64,000 nucleotides of DNA from Castanea sativa (GCF_040712315.1 NC_134014.1:42769634-42833633); one strand, 5' to 3'. Counted from the stretch's first letter, positions 11,267-23,364 are shown. The notes: generated from the letters alone by a model not told the origin. A program made the numbers and translations.

Positions 11267-12024
11267 TGTAAGTGCACAATTGCACCTGGACCCAAGAATA
11301 GTTATGGGCTCAGGCCCAATGAGCCTTAAACAATATGAATTTGTAGAGCGTGGGCTTGAAACCCAGGTTAGAAGTGTAAGAGGATGAAATGACAAACTAA
11401 AGATTGCAAGCACTTGGAATCAAAAAGGAGTAATGTAAATAGGCCTCCTCGAACGTAAGCCGAGAGCTGTTCTTATATTATATCTCTCTCTCTTTTTCTT
11501 TTTCTTTTTAGGTTACAAAAAGTTCTCCCCCTCCCTCGTTTCTGTTCCAGGTCCCTCCTTAAATACTCCTCTTTTTAATACTTTATACACGTGTTGCCCC
11601 AATTCCTCCCTTAGCCTAGATATTTCTTTTCTTAGTGCCTTTGAACAAGAACTCAGAAGTTTCCCTTCCACTGCTCAAGTGTCACCTCCCCATTAATGCA
11701 CGTGGTGGTAGGTGCAGGGGTCTTTAATGTGGAAGTAAGCAGCCTTTATTTTTGACATTTCTTCAACACCGGTGCTTCTGGGGCATTCTGGGGTTCACCC
11801 CCTTTAACCATTGGTCTTGACCGTGCCATTCCCTAACCTGTACCATGAAGTCCCGGATTCTTTGGTGTCAGTCCGAGGGGAAAAGCATCCTCGGCTCGGT
11901 CCTCGGATCCTCGGTGTATGGGCCGACCTAGAGTATCAACAAGCCCTAAATCCAAGAGTAGGTCGGCCTTCCTTAGCAAGGCCCAATGGCCCATATCCCT
12001 ATTAAGATATTTTTACTCCCCACA
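11267..12024 (-). repeat. 5' LTR of the Tat element
   Basis: This 758-bp repeat pairs with 669-1424. It begins TGTAAGTG and ends CCCCACA on the plus strand. Since gag-pol reads on the minus strand away from it, it is the 5' LTR and should hold the element promoter. Differences from the partner include CAAGAATAG for CAAGAACAG, CTCGAACG for CTCGGACG, and small indels near 11645-11730. Confidence 0.93.
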
Positions 12025-12029
12025 AACAT
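12025..12029. repeat. Target site duplication AACAT, right copy
   Basis: This matches 664-668 exactly and directly follows the LTR end. Confidence 0.92.
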
Positions 12030-13893
12030 GACTGAGAGAATGAAATTTTACATCAAAAGGGTGTCCTAATCTTGAATGCCAAAGAGAAAACAGATTATTT
12101 TGAAGAGTGGGTGAACATGAACCAAAAAATGACTTGAAGTTTTGCTTGGAGAGAAAGTCAATGAGGGATGTAGTGGCCTAAGATAAGCTGGAATCCTGTA
12201 ACAGATATAAACCATCATGCATTTGTCCCATTCCAATCGTTCTCCAGTAGATAAGGTCCTGTATAAAGCAAAATTTTGATAGAAAAACAACACACAAAGG
12301 CTGTGATTTAGTTAAATCACTATTGGACAAAAGATTGAAGGTGAAAGAGGGTACACAAAGTACATTTGTAAGAGTAATATTGGATGACAGTTGGATAGTT
12401 CCAATGTGAGTGAAAATAGCAGCTTCCCCATTAGGCAATTCAACCATAGTATGTGAAATTGCAGTATAAGAGGTTAGCAAATGCATGGAACTTATAATGT
12501 GATCACTAGCACCAGTATCAATCACCCAAGTATTAACTCCATAAGCTCTTCTATTGACAATTTTAGCAGAAAACACTAAGTGTTTGAGATTGATTGAGTT
12601 ACCTACAATTGTATTTGATGGGAAAGTCACGACAATGGCCACATGAGAATCTGGACCTTTTGGAACTTGCTGAGCAAAACATGAACCAATCAAGGTAAGA
12701 AGTTGTTGATATTGATCATGAGTAAAGGATGGAGCATGAAAGGTGCCAACAGCTGAATTGCAATCTGCAGAGGTAAAAGGAACACTACCTTGAACTATTT
12801 CAAGATTTGATGAAACCTGATGAGCTAAGGCATTCTTATTGTTCTTGAACTTAAAACCAGGAGGAAAACCATGCAATTTGTAACATTTGTCAACTGTATG
12901 CCCCAATTTCCCACAGTGAGTGCACAAAGGTCTCTTCTTTCCTTTACCATTATGACCAAAAGTAGTAAGATTCTGTGATTTAGTGGCTAAGGTAGTTAAG
13001 TCCACCTTGAGTGTGCTACCAACAGACCTTTGCATCTCTTCTTGAAATAACAAGTAATAGGCTTTGTTAACTGAAGGGAGTGGATCCATGAGAAGTATTT
13101 GAGTCTTCACTTGAGAGAAAGATTCATTAAGTCCCATAAGGAACTTCATTACAGCTTCTTTTGCCTAAAGATTAGCAAGCCTTTGATTGATGCCACAGAC
13201 ACACTTTCCACACATGCACAAAGGAAAGGGACTAAAATTTTGCAACTAATCCCATAGTACCTTCAACTATGTGAAATAGTTAGTGACTGGCTGCTCTCTT
13301 TGGTGAAGCTCAACGATATGCTTCTGTAAATTGAACACCTTAGGTCCATTGCCTTGGCAAAACGTGACCTCGAGATTAGTCCAAATCTCGAGGGTTGTGT
13401 CTCTATGTATGATACTTGCTTGAAGTTTGGGAGAAACAGAATTGATGATCCAAGTGCCTACCATATTGTCAGCACGGATCCAAGCTTGGACAGCTGAAGG
13501 TGAATCCACCAATGGTGATGAGATGGTTAAAGAACCATCTATGAATCCTAACTTGTTCTTGACAATGAGTGATTTTCTCACAGATCTTGTCCAAGTAGGA
13601 TAATTCTCACTCCCAATCAATGGTTGAGAAGTGAGCTCAACACCAGGATTTTCTCCATGATGCAAAAACAGAGGGTCATTAGGATTGTATGAATCCTATG
13701 GTGGAGATGAAGTTTCGAATGAAGTGTTAGCTATTGCAGTTGCCATTGAAGAGCTTAAGAAAGCTTTGCAAAGATCAACAATGGCGTTAGAAGAAGAAGA
13801 ATTGAAGAAGAAGAAGAAACCAGTAGAGAAAACCCAAATTGATGGAACTCTAGAATTTCAGAAGCTTCTAGAGAGAATTTTGCTCTGATACCA
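12030..13893 (-). mobile_element. Ty1/copia retrotransposon, gag-protease part
   Basis: The minus strand encodes copia gag and protease. The N-terminal gag (13267-13665) reads LIGSENYPTWTRSVRKSL. The rest of gag and the protease lie at 12178-13149, with a CCHC knuckle CTHCGKLGHTVDKC near residue 80 and the aspartic protease motif WVIDTGASDHI near residue 210. After the protease the gag-pre-integrase region is cut by the gypsy insertion at 12025 and resumes at 668. A stop at 13267 and another directly upstream of the gag start show that the copy is inactive. It is older than the gypsy element nested in it. Confidence 0.92.
13882..13893 (-). other. Copia primer binding site
   Basis: On the minus strand this reads TGGTATCAGAGC, the classic site complementary to the 3' end of initiator methionine tRNA. 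It abuts the LTR end at 13894, which fixes the inner boundary of the copia 5' LTR. Confidence 0.88.
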
Positions 13894-14290
13894 TGTGAAA
13901 AATAACAATTTGGTAAAATTGATTTCTGATTTCATTGATTGATCATCAAAACTATATATACAAATCTAAAATACATACACTCTATAGCCACCAACTCAAC
14001 AGACTGGCACAATGATAACGAACTTCTACACGTGTGAAGCTAAAACTAACTAACTTGTAAAACTAAACTACAAGTCGTTTAAGTACAAGTTTATCTATAG
14101 AACAAATGTTACTCTGTCGTTTATAGAGTGACCACATTTTCTTCATTTTCTTCTCTTGACAACTTGAAGCTTGAGCCCCTGAAGACTTCAACTTTGTTTG
14201 TACTACAGCTAATTCCTCAGCTACCTTTACTGCAACTTCCTTACCCTTTTGGCTTTGATACAGTGCAGTCTAGCAATGGTGAAATGATGA
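13894..14290 (-). repeat. Copia 5' LTR (outer boundary approximate)
   Basis: The LTR begins next to the primer binding site, with TGTGAAAAATAAC on the plus strand. On the minus strand a TATA-like TGTATATATAG lies near 13950-13960, in the right place for an LTR promoter. The outer end is not fixed, because the partner LTR is outside the window and no target duplication can be checked. The value of about 14290 is a guess. Confidence 0.55.
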
Positions 14291-15244
14291 TAAAGGGTAA
14301 AAGGTAATTCATATGGAGATTTTGGGATCGACTCATATCATATATATGTTGAGAAGATATAGATCTCTCCATGATAATAGTACCGACTTCGACTGACTGA
14401 TTGCATGTTACTCATGATTTGTCGTGTCGTGAAGGAAACTACGTAACGGACACTTTGGCAGTAATTGGATACATTCAATCTATGAATCATTTTTGTCTAT
14501 ATAAGGGCACTCAAGACATATGCCAGACAATCTCTTTCCGTTCATCACTCTAGTTCTATATATATATATATAAAATTAAGCTTTTTTTTTTTTTTTTTCA
14601 CATGCAAGAATTTTAAAAGAAAAAGAAAGGCAAATAAGAGCATCGTATAAATCAGTTTGTTTTACAGTTATAATCATTTTCGCTTTTACTTTCACAGCTT
14701 ATTAACCTGTATAATTATGAGTATGTAACACAATATTTTCTATCTTATTTGACTCATAATTTGTCATTCATAATTACATAAGTCAATAAGATATGAAATT
14801 GCGTGTGTGGTTACTAAAATTATTGTACAAATTCATACTGTCCACAAACGTACCCATAAAGAGAGGTAAGAAACACGATCCGTTGAAACGGGGGCAAGGA
14901 AAATAGAAAACCAGCTTCCGTTCTGGACTTAAGTCAGCTCACCCAACTATTGATTCTGTAGATTTCACTTTTCACTATGTTTCAACCTTTTGAGTAGGCC
15001 TCTATTCTCTCTCACACTCTAGAGTTGTGTAGACTCGGCGGAAATTATCCTCTATACCATACTCTTTTGCATTGTGACCTACCTTTCTAACTCTTTTATT
15101 TGCATGTCTAGGTTTATGCCCGTAAAATACCAAATTTTATGTAAAATTAGAGGAAAGCTTCGAACAGAATAAATACTCAAGTAAAGATGCACGTTTTATG
15201 GTGCATGCGAAAAAAGATTAAAAAGGATATATAGTAGTCCCATC
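14291..15244. other. Spacer, no gene seen
   Basis: This is AT-rich sequence with a short (TA)n near 14559-14572 and a T run at 14582-14599. I see no coding potential or transposon ends. Confidence 0.5.
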
Positions 15245-15433
15245 TTAGCATTTCTGGTAGCTAGTGGTTGATGACATAGTAAACTTTGTACTGATACCAT
15301 TTGCATAATCGATCAAGATGTCAAAATCCTGATCGTTGGCTTTGGTATATCCAAGCTGACCTTTTTTTCCAAAAGTTTCTTCTTTTGGTACATCTAATTC
15401 TTTGAACAGCCATGGCCCAACCTCTTCGTTCAA
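15245..15433 (-). pseudogene. Coding-like fragment of unknown origin
   Basis: This is an open minus-strand frame of 62 codons beginning MNEEVGPWLFKELDVPKEET and containing NDQDFDILIDYANG. The composition looks like real protein rather than translated AT-rich spacer, but I do not recognise the family. No neighbouring exon is evident on either side. It may be a gene relic, a captured fragment or a chance frame. Confidence 0.3.
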
Positions 15434-16901
15434 CCTCTATTCAGTAGCTATTACCATCTTTTCACAAAAAGAAAAAGTTAACTGCTTTAAGAGCTTTTTC
15501 CAACCATTTTTCTCTCTTTCATTAGAGAAAGAGAGGGAATAATAAAGACCAAGATGAAAAGTAGACTTTCATAATTAATAGATGTTTTAAAAAGTGATAC
15601 TCTCTCCAAAGTAGACCCTAATTAATCTTAATTATGCTTGTTATGCGAATGGTCCACCAAAAAAAAAAGAAGAAGCAGGTACCAGATCTTTCAACCCTGG
15701 GAGTATTATTATTATAGGAGGTTCACCTACTTTTTTATGGATTAGTTATTTTATAATATTGAGGTCAGTAAAACTGCCACAAAGAATTTTTTTATAAAAA
15801 AAAGGAAATAATTTTTTTTTTAAAGAAAGAGTTAGATGATGATGATGATGGTGGATGAGATGATACATTTCCCATGTGTGAGGCTAGGGGTTCAGGGTGT
15901 CAGCTGGGATGGAATGGAACAGCTTTGTGTTGTGAAGGAACAAAACCAAACTCAAAACTCAAATATGCTCTTTGCTAATGAATCTAATGGCAAATCTGCA
16001 GCCTGATCTTGTCCACTGTCAAACAGAAGACAACTTGGAGAAGAATCATAGCACTATAATCTTAGTGTATTTTAGTAACCATACAGTTAGGCTACAACTA
16101 ATAAACAAAAAGAGTGCCTACTAACGTAATTAACTACTATGTTAAGATTTAGGTTAAAATTGGAAACTTGAGATGCTGAAACATGTTTAAAAACATGGTT
16201 TAGTGTTTTCAATAAAAAAAATGTCAAGGTTTTAAATTCTCTCATTCCCAACAATTGAATTAAAAAAAAAAAAAAAAGTGTCTATTCATTGTGAATTAAG
16301 TAAGGTAAGGTAATAAACCACACTTCTATTTGAAGATTGCGAGATTCATGAAGACTCGCTGAAGCAATCATCCATATCTGACAAAAACTTCCCTTGATCA
16401 TCGACTTTAGTGAATTTAAGTAATATGTAATTTGTAAGGTTGACTTTCAAATATTTGTGGGCATAATTGATTGTTTGGAATTTGTTGTTTTGATTATATA
16501 TTTATGTATGTCAGTATGTGTTATTTGGCTAATAATAATTACATTAATAATATGCCTTAATTTGATAGTTAGCTTATAACAAACATTAGCTGTAATATCG
16601 AGGTCTAAATTGGGAACTCCCACAAGCAGTGCCTAATTTACAAAAGGTTTGTAAAGTATACACTAATGGTAAGTGGTAACTATTCTTCGATTTTGTAAAA
16701 CTTACCATTATCATTAAAATGAGAACTCACATGTGGTTGGTTATGTCCGAGTGACTTTTCTTTAGAAAGGTGTGTTCTTTTTATTGATTCGGATTGTGAT
16801 GGATATCATTATTGTTGTGTTAATTGTTGAAGTAGTTGATTTTCTACGTACTTGATAATTAACCCGTTACTTCATTAAGTAGGATTAGTATAGATTTTTC
16901 A

Positions 16902-16964
<63 letters not shown>

Positions 16965-18106
16965 TTTCTTTTTTTTTTCTTTTTTTCTTTTTTTCTTTTT
17001 TTGATGAACGATTTTTCAAACTATATTAATAGCATTGTACTTTGAATCATGATATACGTTTGCCTTGGTCTATAGTTATTACTGGGCCATGATCATATTA
17101 ATTTTGATAGATCAAAGCTTTCTGGGTGCATTTTTCAAGTATCTGCAACCACAGAAGATCAAAATTAATATACCTGCTAGTCAAAATTGAAACTGTGGAG
17201 CATTGAATGAAAGACCAATTTTCTTATCAAGTCCAATAATGAATGCAGTGATAAGATAGGATTAGGACCCAATCGGGACCCCCAATACAATAATGCTCGT
17301 ACTACATGTTAAGTTTTATTTAAGGTAGTGGGTTTAATCTGTCTTCCTCTTTTAGACGTATTTCCATATATATATATATATATATTTTTTTTTTTTTTAC
17401 AATTTAAAAATTGATCAAAAAATCTATCAAATTTATACAAATTTCAACTTTTTATTTAATATTTCTCGAAATTTATACAACCAACAATGTAGGGAAGAAA
17501 GTTGTATCATTTTCACATATAAGGATTTTCTTAAAAAAAAAATTTCATAGATAAGGATGTAGCAACAAGAGATTTACCTAAGTCATTAATCTATTACACT
17601 TCAACGAAACTGATGTATGTTGATCAATGTGGTGGGAAAAAAAAAACGTAACGGTTAGCATTAAAATAATAAGTAGGAAAGAAAACAAAACCAATTTTTT
17701 TATGCTGCAAGTAGGAAAACAATAATTTAAGCAGACATTGTAAAGTCAATCTAAGATTGGAGTTCCTGCAACTTCTAACTCCACATAGGTGTCCGCTAGC
17801 GAAGATGCTATTCGCAGTGCCATATTTTTTTTTCCTTGTTTATCATTTATAGTATCAAACATAAATGTGAGCAGAGAGAGAGAGAGTACAAAACAGCGGT
17901 GAAAGCATTTAATCATTTCAAGTATAGCCTTAATTAATAGCTGTGCAGAGCTGAACTTGCACAGAGAGCATTTTGGTACCAAGTTTTGGTTCGGTGAGCT
18001 GTTCATTTCTTCTACTTTTCTCATTTATTTGTTCTCTTTTTTCATTTTTTTAAAATACAATCTATAGTCACATGGACCCTGCGTCATCATAAATCTCAGT
18101 TCCTTA
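15434..18106. other. Spacer with microsatellites, promoter side of the LRR kinase gene
   Basis: I see no gene here. The stretch has a (GAT)n at about 15836-15850, a long (AT)n at about 16903-16947 running straight into a T/CT-rich tract to about 17001, a second short (TA)n at about 17367-17384 followed by a T run, and an (AG)n at about 17873-17886. The last 300-500 bp would be the kinase gene promoter, but no specific element is convincing. Confidence 0.6.
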
Positions 18107-18140
18107 CCTCTCTCGCTTTCTCTCTCTCTCTCTCTCTCTC
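18107..18140 (+). repeat. CT-rich tract in the kinase 5' UTR
   Basis: A run of mostly TC dinucleotides ends about 38 bp before the start codon. CT-rich leaders are common in plant genes and can influence transcription start choice. Confidence 0.6.
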
Positions 18141-18154
18141 ACACCTTTGGAGAG

Positions 18155-18181
18155 ATGTGGTATTATCACTGTGTAAAATGA
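18155..18181 (+). promoter_or_regulatory. Short upstream ORF overlapping the kinase start
   Basis: An ATG at 18155 opens an eight-codon frame (MWYYHCVK). Its TGA at 18179-18181 overlaps the kinase ATG at 18178-18180. If the leader contains this ATG, ribosomes would finish the short peptide exactly at the main start, an arrangement that can reduce or tune translation. The transcription start is not known. Confidence 0.45.
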
Positions 18182-21136
18182 TGAGCCACCAAAGTGTTAA
18201 TCTCCATTTATGGTGGAGAATTCTTGCACTTACTCTTCTTGTATTTGAATCTTTTGGGCTTAACACAGATGGTATTCTGTTGCTTTCTTTCAAGTACTCA
18301 GTTCTCAGTGACCCTTTGAGTGTGCTAGAGAGCTGGAACTACAGCGATGAAACTCCATGTTCATGGAAAGGAGTTACATGTGCAGCTCAAGGCTTAGCCA
18401 ATACTTATTCCCCTCGGGTGACTGATTTAGCTCTCCAAAATTCCCAGCTTCTAGGTTCAATTCCTGCCAATCTGGGCATGATTGAACACCTCCAAAGTCT
18501 CAACCTTTCTAACAACTCTCTCAATGGGTCTCTTCCTTCTTCACTTTTCAACGCAACCCAGCTTCAGTTTCTTGACTTGTCAAACAATTTGATCTCTGGT
18601 GAGTTACCAGAGACCATAGGCCAGCTTCAAAGCCTCCAATTCCTTAACCTCTCAGACAATGCCTTGGCGGGAAATGTGCCCAACAATCTCACTTCTTTGA
18701 CTAATCTAACCATTGTTTCTTTGAAAAACAACTACTTTTATGGTGTTCTTCCTAATGGGTTCGAATCTGTTCAGGTTTTAGATCTGTCCTCGAATCTCGT
18801 CAATGGATCTTTACCACTAGACTTCGGTGGTTCTAGTCTACGTTACTTAAACATCTCCTACAACAGACTTTCCGGGAAAATCCCACCCGAGTTTGCTCGG
18901 GAAATTCCAGGTAACGCCACTATTGATCTGTCATTCAACAATCTCACAGGACAAATCCCGGGCTCTATAGTTTTCATGAAGCAAGAGTCCAAATCATTTT
19001 CTGGGAATCCTGATCTGTGTGGGGAACGAACTAATAATCCTTGTCCGATTCCCTCTTCTCCTTCATCAGCACCTGAAAATACCTCTGCCCCTACCTCTCC
19101 TCCTGCTATTGCTGCAATCCCAAAGACAATGAACCCAACCCCAGATACCATGTCACCCGGGTCATCAACTGGTTCATCTCAGCAAAATACGCAAAGTGGG
19201 CTTAGACCAGCAACGATCATAGGAATTGTACTTGGAGATGTTGCAGCTCTTGGAATTCTTGCTTTGATTTTCTTATATGTGTACCACTTGAAGAAAAAGA
19301 AGAAAGCCGAGAATGCACTGAAGAATGAAGCTAACGCTACGGGGGATAATTGGTCATCTTCGTCCTCTGAGTCAAGAGGGTTCACAAGGTGGTCGTGTTT
19401 GCGAAAGACAACTGAAGGAGAAGAGGGCTCAGAGGCCACAAACTCTGACAGCGAACAAGAAAGGCAAAGTGGTCAAAAGATCAGTCAAGAAAATCAACGG
19501 CAGCAAGAGCAGGAGCAAAGCAAAGGAGGGACGCTGGTGATCGTTGATGGGGAGAGAGAACTTGAGCTTGAGACACTGTTAAAGGCTTCAGCTTATATAT
19601 TGGGTGCCACAGGTTCGAGTATAATGTACAAAGCTGTGCTTGAAGATGGCACTGCACTTGCGGTTCGAAGAATTGGTGAGAGCAGTGTGGAACGGTTCAA
19701 GGACTTCGAGAACCAGGTCCGTGTCATAGCCAAGTTGGTGCACCCCAATTTGGTTCGAATTCGTGGGTTCTATTGGGGTGTTGATGAAAAGCTCATCATC
19801 TACGACTTCGTCCCCAATGGCAGCCTTGCCAATGCTCGTTACAGTAAGTTCATTCTTTCTCTCTCTGTGTGTGATTGTCTGGGTTTGCTGCGCACGTTAG
19901 CGTGATATTATGGGTTTTTGCTAGGGTGCACTGTGTGAACACAACGTTGACGGTGGAGTAGGTAGCAGATCACTGTTTTTAATGCATAGGAAGTCAATTC
20001 TTAGCCCCAGAGTCTGATAGCGATACACGTACCAAAATATCGTAATTCAATACACGGAAACTTGTTAGAGTTTTATTGGAGCTTGGTTTGATGATAAACA
20101 ACATCATAAGTTGGGACTCCTCCTTTAAAAAAAAAAAACACGCAATTTACATTTTATTTTAGCAATACACACAAAAATTGACCATACGATTTGCACACAA
20201 ATGTCAGTTGATCACTAACTTTTTTTTATAAAAAATTTCCTTACAAGTTACATCACTAATCACTAATAATACGATCTCATACCAATTATTGTGAATTTTT
20301 TTTTCAATTATATTTATGTATGTAAACTCTCTCTTTTCTGTGTGTTTTTTGTGTTTGGCTGCTTTAGTAGAAAATGAAATGACCTTATTTTAGTGACACC
20401 TTTTGGTCAGGCTACGGATATGTCAATTGGAAACTGATAATGGGAATGTGGAATTTCAGGGAAAGTGGGCTCCTCACCTTGCCATCTACCATGGGAGTTC
20501 AGGCTCAAGATAGCAAAAGGTGTGGCCCGCGGGCTTGCACACCTCCACGAGAAGAAGCACGTGCACGGAAATTTGAAGCCTAGCAACATTCTCTTGGGCA
20601 ATGATATGGAGCCCAAAATTGGAGATTTTGGACTCGAGAGGCTCGTGTCGGGCGATACGAGCTATAAGGCCGGAATATCGGCCCGAAACTTTGGAAGCAA
20701 GAGATCCACGGCCTCACGAGACAGCTTTCAAGATCTTACAATTGGGCCAAGCCCAAGCCCAAGTCCTAGCTCAATGGGTGTATCCCCTTATCATGCACCC
20801 GAATCGCTTAGGAGCTTAAAGCCCAACCCAAAATGGGATGTGTACTCGTTTGGGGTTATATTGCTTGAGCTACTGACTGGGAAGGTTATAGTTTTAGATG
20901 ACTTGACCCAAGGAACTGGGGTTGTGGTTGAAGATAAGAGCAGGGCTTTGAGGATGGCTGATGTGGCAATCAGAGCTGACGTGGAGGGCAAAGAAGAGTC
21001 CCTCTTGGCTTGCTTCAAGTTAGGGTATAGTTGTGCCTCTCCAATCCCAAATAAAAGACCAGCAATGAAAGAAGTCCTACAAGTCCTTGAGAAAGTCCCA
21101 TCCTCAACTTCATCATCACAATATTACGGTCCCTAA
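18178..21136 (+). CDS. LRR receptor-like pseudokinase, subfamily LRR-III type (At4g37250/At2g15300-like)
   Basis: There are two exons, 18178-19843 and 20460-21136, joined by a GT-AG intron of 616 bp that restores ...ANARYRKVGS. The product is 780 residues. It has a signal peptide at residues 1-28, a Cys-pair LRR cap (PCSWKGVTC), about seven leucine-rich repeats to near residue 260, and a Pro/Ser/Thr-rich linker. A membrane segment spans about 345-370, then comes a Lys/Ser/Gln-rich juxtamembrane stretch. The kinase-like domain starts near 470. It looks catalytically weak or dead. The glycine loop is ILGATGSS, the usual VAIK lysine is Arg (AVRRIG, near 495), and the HRD motif is HGN (near 591), although DFG is kept near 611. 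These changes are usual in this subfamily. It probably acts as a plasma-membrane co-receptor or scaffold, ligand unknown. The ATG at 18178 is the first in frame. Confidence 0.93.
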
Positions 21137-21914
21137 GAAGATAGGACACTTTTGTAGAGAGAGGTGTATGTATGATTCACTAATAGGGTTGTCATTTGGT
21201 TCAAAGTTCTTGTTGTAATTTCGTGAGGCCATTGAATAGATCTTGTTGTGTGACACTAATTTTCCCTGCTAATTTCGGACTCACTTTCAGTCCATTCCCT
21301 TTTTAGAAACTAGGAAGGAACCCTTGGATTGATACTTTTTTTCCCGCCTTAGAAAATTACTATATGGTGCTAGTTTTGTCTTGTCTCGTGTTAATTGATT
21401 AAATAAAGTATGTTTTTTGGGGCTTTGGGTTGGCCCAATATTAATGAAATTATTAAGTCATTTTACAATGTACTACTATATTAATTTGTTGGAATCCGGG
21501 ATGGTTGTTGAGTTTGTTGAAATTATTGACTTCTTTAGACTAAGTAAACTAGAGTTACTATCGTTATACTCCTACGGGTAATCATCTTCTGTGCAACATT
21601 TAATAATGATGAACTTCTAGTCTAATCATACATTTAATGAGGCATTGTCCATGTTAACATATGTACTGAAAAAATTAATACTCTCTTCCCCAAAATGTGT
21701 ATAAAAGTGGGGGAGGGGGGTCAATAGTGAATGTAAATCTAATGCTTGCCAATCAATAAATAAATAAAATAAAACCTAATGCTTCCAATCAGAGGTGAAT
21801 GTTGATAGAGCCTAGCCAACCATTACTACATGACTCATTAACAATATAAATTACTGTTAGTTTCTTCAATGTATTATTTCTTTTGTTGGTAGGTATATTA
21901 TTTGATTTTTTTTC
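21137..21914. other. Kinase 3' flank, no gene seen
   Basis: This is the likely 3' UTR and AT-rich spacer. There is a candidate AATAAA-like signal in the (AATA)n-rich stretch at 21758-21772, but the real poly(A) site is unclear. Confidence 0.4.
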
Positions 21915-22300
21915 ATGTGTGTTTGGTTGGAGGGTGGAAAAATTAGAGGGTGAAAAACTTTTTTGTTTAGTTAGAGAGAAAAAGGGGAGGATGAAAAATG
22001 TAATTTATATAAATTGACTATTATGTTCTTGTAATGGGAAAGTGAGAGGGGTAGGTGAGTGTAATAAAGTGAGGGTATTTGTGTAAATTACATCATTCAA
22101 CATCTTTTCCTCCCCAATTTTCCTCATAAATTGGGAGGATAAAAAAATGTGGGCCCAGAGGGATTATTTTCCTTCCCATTTTCTGTCTTTCTTGTTTTCT
22201 TTCCTGAACCAAACGGTAAAAAATGTCATTATTCACCCTATTTTCCTCTCTCTATTTTCCATCCTCCTTGTTTTCACTCCAACTAAACATACCTTTAGTA
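21915..22300. mobile_element. MITE-like element with imperfect terminal inverted repeats
   Basis: The left end reads GTGTGTTTGGTTGGAGGGTG. The right end, reversed, reads GGTATGTTTAGTTGGAGTG, and both continue into similar GAAAA/GGAGGA-rich sequence. The size of about 385 bp and the GTTTGGTTGG end resemble Tourist/PIF-type elements. The exact ends and target duplication are not resolved. Confidence 0.55.
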
Positions 22301-22684
22301 TACAGTAACAAATAATTATAATTTTTTTTATTTAATTGGGCGGATGGAAATGTGAGGGAAAAATAGTCGAGATGATTAAAAAAATAAACAAAATATTAAT
22401 ACTTTTTTATTTTATTGTACAATAAAAAGACCAAAAATAAATAATGCACCTTGCAAATTGTTAAATGAAATTACATGGATTTAATAATCTAAATTAGGAA
22501 TGGAATCTCATATTATCAATCCAACTCATCACCATCAGTTTCTAAGAACAAGATATGCATGTCAAGCTAGCATCAAACTAAATCCGACTCCCTGACATTT
22601 GTCAAATACTAACATTTGAATTTAAAAATATTTACAATTTTGTTTACAATTGCTAACAAGTAACAAGGAAACTTGTAATTAGAA

Positions 22685-22693
22685 TATTACTTT
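22685..22693. repeat. Target duplication TATTACTTT, left copy
   Basis: This is identical to 29529-29537. A nine-base duplication is the mark of Mutator-like elements. Confidence 0.88.
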
Positions 22694-23364
22694 TGGAAAA
22701 ATGCTCAAACACGCCCCTGAACTTTCAAGTAGTGGCCATAACACCCCCTTAACTTTAATTTTGGCCAATTTACTCCTTGAACTTTAGACACCTGCCAAAT
22801 CAATACCTCTGTTATTCTTTAGTTAATAAACTAACGGTATAACCCACGTGAGAGGCACGTGGGAATAAAAACCAAAGTTGAATAACCTAAACCGTTGAGA
22901 GAGAGGGAGAAAGTTTGGGCTCAGTTTAGAGAGAGAGAGAGAGAGAGAGGGGAGATGATCAAACCAGAAGTCCATAACCCCCTTGGTATCCTCTCTCCAG
23001 TGTCGGAGTTCCGCCGTTATCTCATTGGCTGTTCACTGTCGGTATACTTTTCTCTTTCCCTTTTTTTTTTTTTTTTGTTGCTCTCTGTTTTTTCAATTCT
23101 CCTTGTGCGTTATTTTTTTCTTGGTTTGATAGCTGGTTATGGTGGATTGGGTAGGCTTGGTTGTGGTAAAATGCCCATAGTTGGTTGTTTGGTAGGATTT
23201 TAGATGGCTTTGAAATTTCTTGATAATAATTCTAGTTTATTTTGATGCATTTCTAATAACTTAAAATTTTTTAGTATATTATTATGTGATGAATCCGTTG
23301 ATGAGAATTTACTTTAGCACCATATGGTTGTGAGCTAATTGGTGGGAGAACAGGCTGGGCTACT
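22694..23364 (+). repeat. Left terminal inverted repeat of the MULE
   Basis: This 671-bp arm contains an (AG)n tract at about 22927-22950 next to AGTTTGGGCTCAGTTTAGAG, and an inner part reading TGTGAGCTAATTGGTGGGAG. Each part has an inverted counterpart in the right arm. It carries about 30 bp (near 22750-22780) that the right arm lacks. Confidence 0.88.

Larger units (their letters stand above)
669..12024 (-). mobile_element. Complete Ty3/gypsy retrotransposon, Tat lineage, nested in copia
   Basis: This is an 11.36-kb LTR retrotransposon on the minus strand with TG...CA LTRs, a 5-bp target duplication, a primer binding site, and the domain order gag, protease, reverse transcriptase, RNase H, second RNase H, integrase. 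The second RNase H (7346-7615) reads NNEAEYEAILVG, the archaeal-type domain that marks the Tat lineage. A 4.5-kb region between integrase and 3' LTR holds tandem repeats and an antisense reading-frame unit, both known in Tat relatives such as Grande and Retand. The coding region is broken by many frameshifts, so this copy is non-autonomous. The LTRs differ at only about 15 sites by eye (around 98% identity), which implies a fairly recent insertion. Confidence 0.93.

Noticed and set aside
13685..13888. Plus-strand Lys/Glu-rich frame next to the copia primer binding site
   Set aside because: It is the reverse of the copia gag leader, and no independent support exists for a gene there.
17746..18024. 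Minus-strand frame upstream of the LRR kinase
   Set aside because: There is no recognisable motif, and it overlaps the probable kinase promoter and an AG repeat.
18157..18177. Start of the LRR kinase at a GTG codon, seven codons upstream of the ATG
   Set aside because: Plant nuclear genes start at ATG almost without exception, and the ATG at 18178 gives a normal signal peptide.
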